A stretch of 34,633 bases of DNA from Candidatus Thalassarchaeaceae archaeon. GTDB lineage: Archaea; Thermoplasmatota; Poseidoniia; Poseidoniales; Thalassarchaeaceae. Within the stretch, counting starts at the first letter, position 1. Each line of letters starts with the position of its first letter. Below, piece by piece: positions 31,091-34,633 of this stretch. The stretch is taken from the NCBI GenBank assembly GCA_029940695.1, contig JAPYUP010000017.1:1-34633 (forward strand), in the 5' to 3' direction. Below the pieces are notes generated by a model. The model was not told where the DNA came from. It saw only the letters and a list, made by a program, of their open reading frames with translations, and did not search any database. The position numbers and the translations under genes were made by a program.

Positions 31091-31687
31091 TCAGACCCTC
31101 TTGACGACGAGGATATCTCCCATTATTCCGACGACCTCGATGAAATTGCCCGTGTCTATCTCGACGTCGTCGTGGGACTTGGCGTTGTAGGTCCGCTGTA
31201 CGCCATTCACCTCGACAGTGACCTGCCCGACGCCGCCTTGGGGGATCTTCAGGTAGGTCTGCCCCTTCGAGCCAACGGCATCCGAGGTCTCCGTAGTGCC
31301 GTCAGCCTGCAGGCTCACGAACAACGAGAAGAGCTTGCCAGTGGCGTACATCGACGCGGTTCCGGTCAGCGCACCGACTAGGACGGCGATGCTGGCGTTG
31401 CCGTTGGGCGTCTTCAGGACATACAGCCCGGCCAGGCCGAAAAACATCATGAAGGCCATGATGCCTTGGAAGGTGAGCGCCTTGAACGAGGCGTCGGCGC
31501 CCAGATCGACGTCTATGCCGAAGAGGCCGTCGAAGACGTCGGTGGCTATCCCCCCAATCATCAGCAGGAAGAAGTAGAGTACGAAGAGGATGCCTCCGAC
31601 CAGCGCGCTGGCTCCGAACAGAAGCTCGAGGCCGCTTGCGTCCCCAAGCCCGACAAGGTCGAACAGGTCGAAGTCCAGCAGACCCAT
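31091..31687 (-). CDS. NfeD-like membrane protein (flotillin partner)
   Basis: This 198-residue protein has three or four membrane helices in its first ~130 residues and a C-terminal beta-barrel domain (~135-198). That domain (GSKGQTYLKIPQGGVGQVTVEVNG, ending IEVVGIMGDILVVKRV) has the shape of the OB-fold of short NfeD/YuaF proteins. YuaF is encoded next to flotillin in Bacillus and forms membrane foci with it. Position directly upstream of flotillin supports the same role. The start is ATG 31687 with a TAAAATC box 28 nt upstream. Confidence 0.85.
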   Translation of the reverse strand: MGLLDFDLFDLVGLGDASGLELLFGASALVGGILFVLYFFLLMIGGIATDVFDGLFGIDVDLGADASFKALTFQGIMAFMMFFGLAGLYVLKTPNGNASIAVLVGALTGTASMYATGKLFSLFVSLQADGTTETSDAVGSKGQTYLKIPQGGVGQVTVEVNGVQRTYNAKSHDDVEIDTGNFIEVVGIMGDILVVKRV

Positions 31688-31708
31688 GACTGGGCGTCGG
31701 GTAGGTCC

Positions 31709-31715
31709 GATTTTA
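31709..31715 (-). promoter_or_regulatory. TATA-like box of the NfeD-flotillin unit (TAAAATC)
   Basis: On the minus strand TAAAATC begins 28 nt before ATG 31687. It is AT-rich and in the same position as the other boxes. Confidence 0.45.
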
Positions 31716-31748
31716 CTTGTTCGGCTGCATCTTGGGCAACGGTGCTCA

Positions 31749-32009
31749 TTATTTTGACCTGATTGTGCCGTAGTACCGCTCTAAGTTGAGGATTGGCCCG
31801 ATCGAGAGCCCGACCACGGCGAAGGAGACCACTAGGTTCGTGCTGTGGGACAAGAAGCTGGCAAGGACGGTGTAGGTGAACAGGCCGATAACGAACAGCA
31901 ACATCGGAATCGCAGCCCTGCGGAAGAAGATGTGGTAGCCGCCCATCTGTTCAAACGCTGGGTTGCCAATCACCCTGTCGAGGAACTCGGGGTCCTCATC
32001 GTCAGACAT
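31749..32009 (-). CDS. Small membrane protein of unknown function (two helices)
   Basis: This 86-residue protein has an acidic start (MSDDEDPEFLDRV), then two hydrophobic segments (~33-52 and ~58-74) and a short basic end (RYYGTIRSK). I find no family match. It begins 10 bp after the stop of the next gene upstream on the same strand, so the two small membrane proteins are probably co-transcribed and may act together. It sits just upstream of the NfeD-flotillin pair. Confidence 0.6.
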   Translation of the reverse strand: MSDDEDPEFLDRVIGNPAFEQMGGYHIFFRRAAIPMLLFVIGLFTYTVLASFLSHSTNLVVSFAVVGLSIGPILNLERYYGTIRSK

Positions 32010-32018
32010 GCTGCGCCC

Positions 32019-32363
32019 TCAGGCGACCAACCATGCCAGTAGCCCGATGAAGGTCATCCCGACTGGGAGGGCGTACCAAGCGGCCTTGAGGGCCTTCGGG
32101 GAGTTGTCGACCAGTTCCTTCTGACCCGTATCCGGGTTGACCTCCAGCACCATCTTCTCGGCCTTGTTGTAGGCAGTGGCGAACTCGGACTCGTGGCGTG
32201 CGAGGAATAACAGGAAGTATATGCCGAGCGCTATGGTCCCGCCGCCGCTGAGCTGAATCATCTGCGCTAGAAGGTCGGAGGTGCCCGCATTCAGCAGGGC
32301 CTCACCCAGCAGAAGTTGTGCCACGCCCAGCATGAACCACGTAATCGAGTCACTACGCGCCAT
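32019..32363 (-). CDS. Small membrane protein of unknown function (three helices)
   Basis: This 114-residue protein has hydrophobic segments at ~8-26, ~38-54 and ~93-113, with a charged cytoplasmic loop (~55-90, ESEFATAYNKAEKMVLEVNP) between the second and third. I do not recognise it. A TTGATG box begins 29 nt before its ATG, so it appears to head the unit with the following 86-residue membrane protein. Both lie between a thioesterase gene and the NfeD-flotillin pair; whether they associate with flotillin patches is open. Confidence 0.6.
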   Translation of the reverse strand: MARSDSITWFMLGVAQLLLGEALLNAGTSDLLAQMIQLSGGGTIALGIYFLLFLARHESEFATAYNKAEKMVLEVNPDTGQKELVDNSPKALKAAWYALPVGMTFIGLLAWLVA

Positions 32364-32386
32364 GGTGTATTGACCGTGAGGTCACA

Positions 32387-32392
32387 CATCAA
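32387..32392 (-). promoter_or_regulatory. Candidate TATA-position box (TTGATG)
   Basis: On the minus strand TTGATG begins 29 nt before ATG 32363, matching the TTGAAG-type boxes in spacing and four of six bases. Confidence 0.4.
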
Positions 32393-32409
32393 TGTATTGC
32401 CGGCACGTG

Positions 32410-32832
32410 CTACTCGGCCCCGCCTTGACTGGGGGGGCGGTTGGACCAGATTGCCCAAGTGCCCTTGGCGGTTGCCACCATAGATCCGTCGTCGGCCACC
32501 ATATCGCCCTCCATGTGGGCTAGGCTGCGTCCCCTGCGCACCACCCTGCCCTTGGCCGTCAGGTGCGTGCCGGAGGTGGCCGCGTTCAGGTACGATATGT
32601 CTAGTTGTGCGGTGGCGCACCACTCCTCCTTGGCGAGCGTGGAGACTAGGGCCCCGCCCATCGCAGTATCGAGCATGGTGGCGTGCAGGCCCCCGTGGGC
32701 CACGCCACCGAGGTTCAGGTGGTGCTCGGCCACGGTGCACTCGACAGCGCAGCCGCCGTCGCCAAAGCCGGTAATTTCGATGCCGATTGCGTTGGCGAGC
32801 TCGCTGAGCCTCGGCGTGGAAATATCCACCAT
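32410..32832 (-). CDS. PaaI-type hotdog-fold thioesterase
   Basis: This 140-residue protein has the single hotdog domain of the PaaI/YdiI acyl-CoA thioesterase group. The signature is HLNLGGVAHGGLHATMLDTAMGGAL, where the long central helix follows the HGG turn, and the strands CATAQLDISYLNAA and LTAKGRVVRRGRSLAHMEGDM follow. It would hydrolyse an acyl-CoA of unknown chain; aryl- or medium-chain substrates are typical. It may work with the thiolase in this region, although other genes lie between. The ATG at 32832 is clear; a TCAAAG segment lies 28 nt upstream. Confidence 0.87.
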   Translation of the reverse strand: MVDISTPRLSELANAIGIEITGFGDGGCAVECTVAEHHLNLGGVAHGGLHATMLDTAMGGALVSTLAKEEWCATAQLDISYLNAATSGTHLTAKGRVVRRGRSLAHMEGDMVADDGSMVATAKGTWAIWSNRPPSQGGAE

Positions 32833-32873
32833 GCAGCAGCCTGGTGCCGCGCCCCTTTGAGTGCAGCGGAGGG

Positions 32874-34622
32874 CTAGGCTTCAACCGACTCGCCGGTCTG
32901 GACGGCCCACAGCCTCGCGTAGAGTCCATCGTGGTCCACTAGACTGTCGTGGTCGCCGGTCTCGGTGATGCGGCCATCCTCCATCACAGCGATGACATCC
33001 GCGTTGCGAACCGTCGAGAGGCGATGCGCGATGATCAGCGTGGTGCGGTCTCTGGAGATCCGCGCTATCGAGCGCTGTAGAGCTGCCTCGGTCTCGTTGT
33101 CGACGTTGCTCGTGGCCTCGTCGAGCACCAGCACCGGGGCGTCCTTGAGAACCGCTCGCGCGATTGCTATGCGCTGGCGCTGTCCGCCGGAGAGCCGATG
33201 GCCGTCCTCGCCGATGTTGGTGTCCCAGCCTTCGGGCAACTGCTCGATAAAACCGGTCGCCTCGGCGACCTGGGTCGCCGCTACCATCTCGGCCTCGCTG
33301 GCCTCCGGCCGGCCGTAGAGCACGTTGTCGCGCACCGTGCCCGGGAACAGAGTGGTGGTCTGGCTGACCAAAGCTATCGAACCGCGCAGCGACTCCAGAG
33401 TCAGCTCGCGCACGTCGTGACCGTCGAGCCTGGCTGCCCCACCCAGCGGGTCGTGGAAGCGCAGCAGCATACGCACCAGAGTAGTCTTACCCGAGCCCGT
33501 GGCGCCCACTAGGCCCACAGTCTTGCCCGCGGGTACATCGAGGTCGATGCCCCGCAGGACATCCTCGCGACCGGGGTAGGTGAATTCGACGGCCTCGAAG
33601 CGGATGTCGCCCAAGACCTTCTCTAGGTGGGTGTCGCCCTCGACTATGCCAATCTCGGTGTCCAGAAGGTCGAGTACGCGCGTGGTCGAGGCCATGGCGC
33701 GCTGGTACAGATCGAAGGTCTCGCCCAGCCTAGTCAGCGGCCACAGCAGGCGCTGGGTGATGAACACGATAACCGAGTAGGCGCCCAGGCCAATCCTGCC
33801 CTCAATGGCGAACCACCCGCCGACCAGCATGTTGGCAGTGAAGGCGAACAGGATGGCCATGCGGATCAGCGGGACGAACGAGGCGGACAGCCGGATCGCC
33901 TCGCGGTTGGCGTCGCGATAGGACTGGGAGGCCTCGCTGACCCTGCCGGCCTCACGGGCCTCGGCGGTGAACGACTTGATCGTGGTGATACCGTGCAGGT
34001 TGTTGTTGAGGATGGCATTCATCTCGCCGACCTCCTTGCGCACCTTGGTGTAGCGCACCCCTATCCTGCGCTGGTACACGAACGAGCCGGCCACGATGAC
34101 GGGCACGGGGATGACGGCGAGGATGGCGACCTCGGGGGCCACCGAGAACATGATCGCGCTGACCACGATCACCGTGGTCGCCACGTGAAGCATGTCCGTT
34201 GCGCCCTGGTCGAGGAAGCGCTCGAGCTGGTTGACGTCGTCGTTCATAATCGCCATCAGCCCGCCCGTGCTCTGCTCTGAGAACCACTGCATCTCGAGGT
34301 CCTGGATGTGCGTGTAGGCCTGCATCCTAAGCTCGTGCTGGGCGGTCTGCGCTAGGTTGCGCCAGAGGACGGCGTAGAAGTACTGGAACAGCGACTCCAG
34401 CACCCATATCACGATTGTGAACGCGGTCAGGATGTACAGCTGGTCGTACACGTCGGGGTAGCCCAGGCCGGCGAGGAACGAGTCCTCCCGCTCGGCGACC
34501 ACGTCGATGGCCATGCCAATCAGGATCGGCGGTGCGAGGTCCCAGATCTTGTTGATGACCGAGCAGAAGGCAGCGAGGTAGACCGTCATCCTGTGCTCGC
34601 TGAGGTGCCAGAGCAACCTCAT
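32874..34622 (-). CDS. ABC exporter, fused membrane and ATPase domains
   Basis: The 582 residues seen hold a six-helix type IV ABC membrane domain (~1-310) and an ATPase domain (~335-582). The ATPase has Walker A GATGSGKTT, a Q-loop (LVSQTTTLFPGTVRDN), the LSGGQRQR signature, Walker B VLVLDEATS and the H-loop IIAHRLSTV, all intact. It is a half-transporter of the MsbA/LmrA-like lipid or multidrug type that would work as a dimer. Substrate is unknown. The frame remains open upstream of the ATG to the window edge (codons H-P-L), so the true start may lie outside the window. Confidence 0.9.
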   Translation of the reverse strand: MRLLWHLSEHRMTVYLAAFCSVINKIWDLAPPILIGMAIDVVAEREDSFLAGLGYPDVYDQLYILTAFTIVIWVLESLFQYFYAVLWRNLAQTAQHELRMQAYTHIQDLEMQWFSEQSTGGLMAIMNDDVNQLERFLDQGATDMLHVATTVIVVSAIMFSVAPEVAILAVIPVPVIVAGSFVYQRRIGVRYTKVRKEVGEMNAILNNNLHGITTIKSFTAEAREAGRVSEASQSYRDANREAIRLSASFVPLIRMAILFAFTANMLVGGWFAIEGRIGLGAYSVIVFITQRLLWPLTRLGETFDLYQRAMASTTRVLDLLDTEIGIVEGDTHLEKVLGDIRFEAVEFTYPGREDVLRGIDLDVPAGKTVGLVGATGSGKTTLVRMLLRFHDPLGGAARLDGHDVRELTLESLRGSIALVSQTTTLFPGTVRDNVLYGRPEASEAEMVAATQVAEATGFIEQLPEGWDTNIGEDGHRLSGGQRQRIAIARAVLKDAPVLVLDEATSNVDNETEAALQRSIARISRDRTTLIIAHRLSTVRNADVIAVMEDGRITETGDHDSLVDHDGLYARLWAVQTGESVEA

Positions 34623-34633
34623 CAGAGGATGTC

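Noticed and set aside
1-34633. tRNA, rRNA, CRISPR, insertion sequences or phage genes
   Set aside because: Gaps are too short and lack cloverleaf or repeat patterns; no transposase, integrase or Cas-like protein is seen on either strand.

Overview
This window looks like a compact archaeal chromosome segment, most likely from a marine planktonic euryarchaeon of the Marine Group II (Ca. Poseidoniales) type. The archaeal assignment rests on genes visible here: an eRF1-type release factor with NIKS and GGQ motifs, aIF2-beta, the archaeal tRNA methylase Trm56, class I LysRS, archaeal-type UMP kinase, a NOG1-type GTPase and a GfcR-type phosphoribosyltransferase regulator. The lineage within the Euryarchaeota is my inference from gene style (SAP-domain membrane peptidase, flotillin/NfeD, streamlined GC-rich layout). 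There are no mobile elements, CRISPR arrays or rRNA genes, I found no tRNA, and no gap between genes exceeds about 120 bases.

Layout. 1-3.5 kb: tail of a class V aminotransferase, ubiX, a SAP-TM-M28 peptidase, a peroxiredoxin and a divergent thioredoxin-like gene. 3.5-9.5 kb: translation and nucleotide genes (argS, aRF1, UMP kinase), three small zinc-ribbon or membrane proteins including an unlisted 38-residue zinc ribbon, and a NOG1-like GTPase. 9.6-12 kb: a four-gene unit (unknown protein, pterin carbinolamine dehydratase, [2Fe-2S] ferredoxin, quinone oxidoreductase), then a small alpha/beta-barrel protein. 12-15.3 kb: aIF2-beta, dUTPase, GfcR-like regulator and class I LysRS. 15.3-20.1 kb: carA-carB. 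20.1-23.4 kb: trm56 with a membrane protein, divergent from dihydropteroate synthase and a TraB-like membrane protein. 23.4-27.6 kb: a two-gene molybdopterin oxidoreductase complex in which the four-cluster ferredoxin and NrfD-type anchor are fused. 27.6-34.6 kb, all minus strand: two DUF2061 proteins, thiolase, flotillin, NfeD-like protein, two small membrane proteins, a PaaI-type thioesterase and an ABC exporter.

The most interesting cross-cutting signal is regulatory. Many transcription-unit starts carry a short box, most often TTGAAG/TTGAAAG, whose first base lies 28-29 nt before the start codon. That is the place of a TATA box for a leaderless mRNA. In two genes with a strong Shine-Dalgarno (aRF1 and the NOG1-like GTPase) the same box is shifted to 40-41 nt, as expected for a short leader. 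The pattern helps choose starts and supports the 38-residue zinc-ribbon gene.

Functionally the window combines core translation and pyrimidine synthesis with a cytoplasm-facing molybdoenzyme complex, pterin-related enzymes (PCD, DHPS) and membrane-organising proteins.
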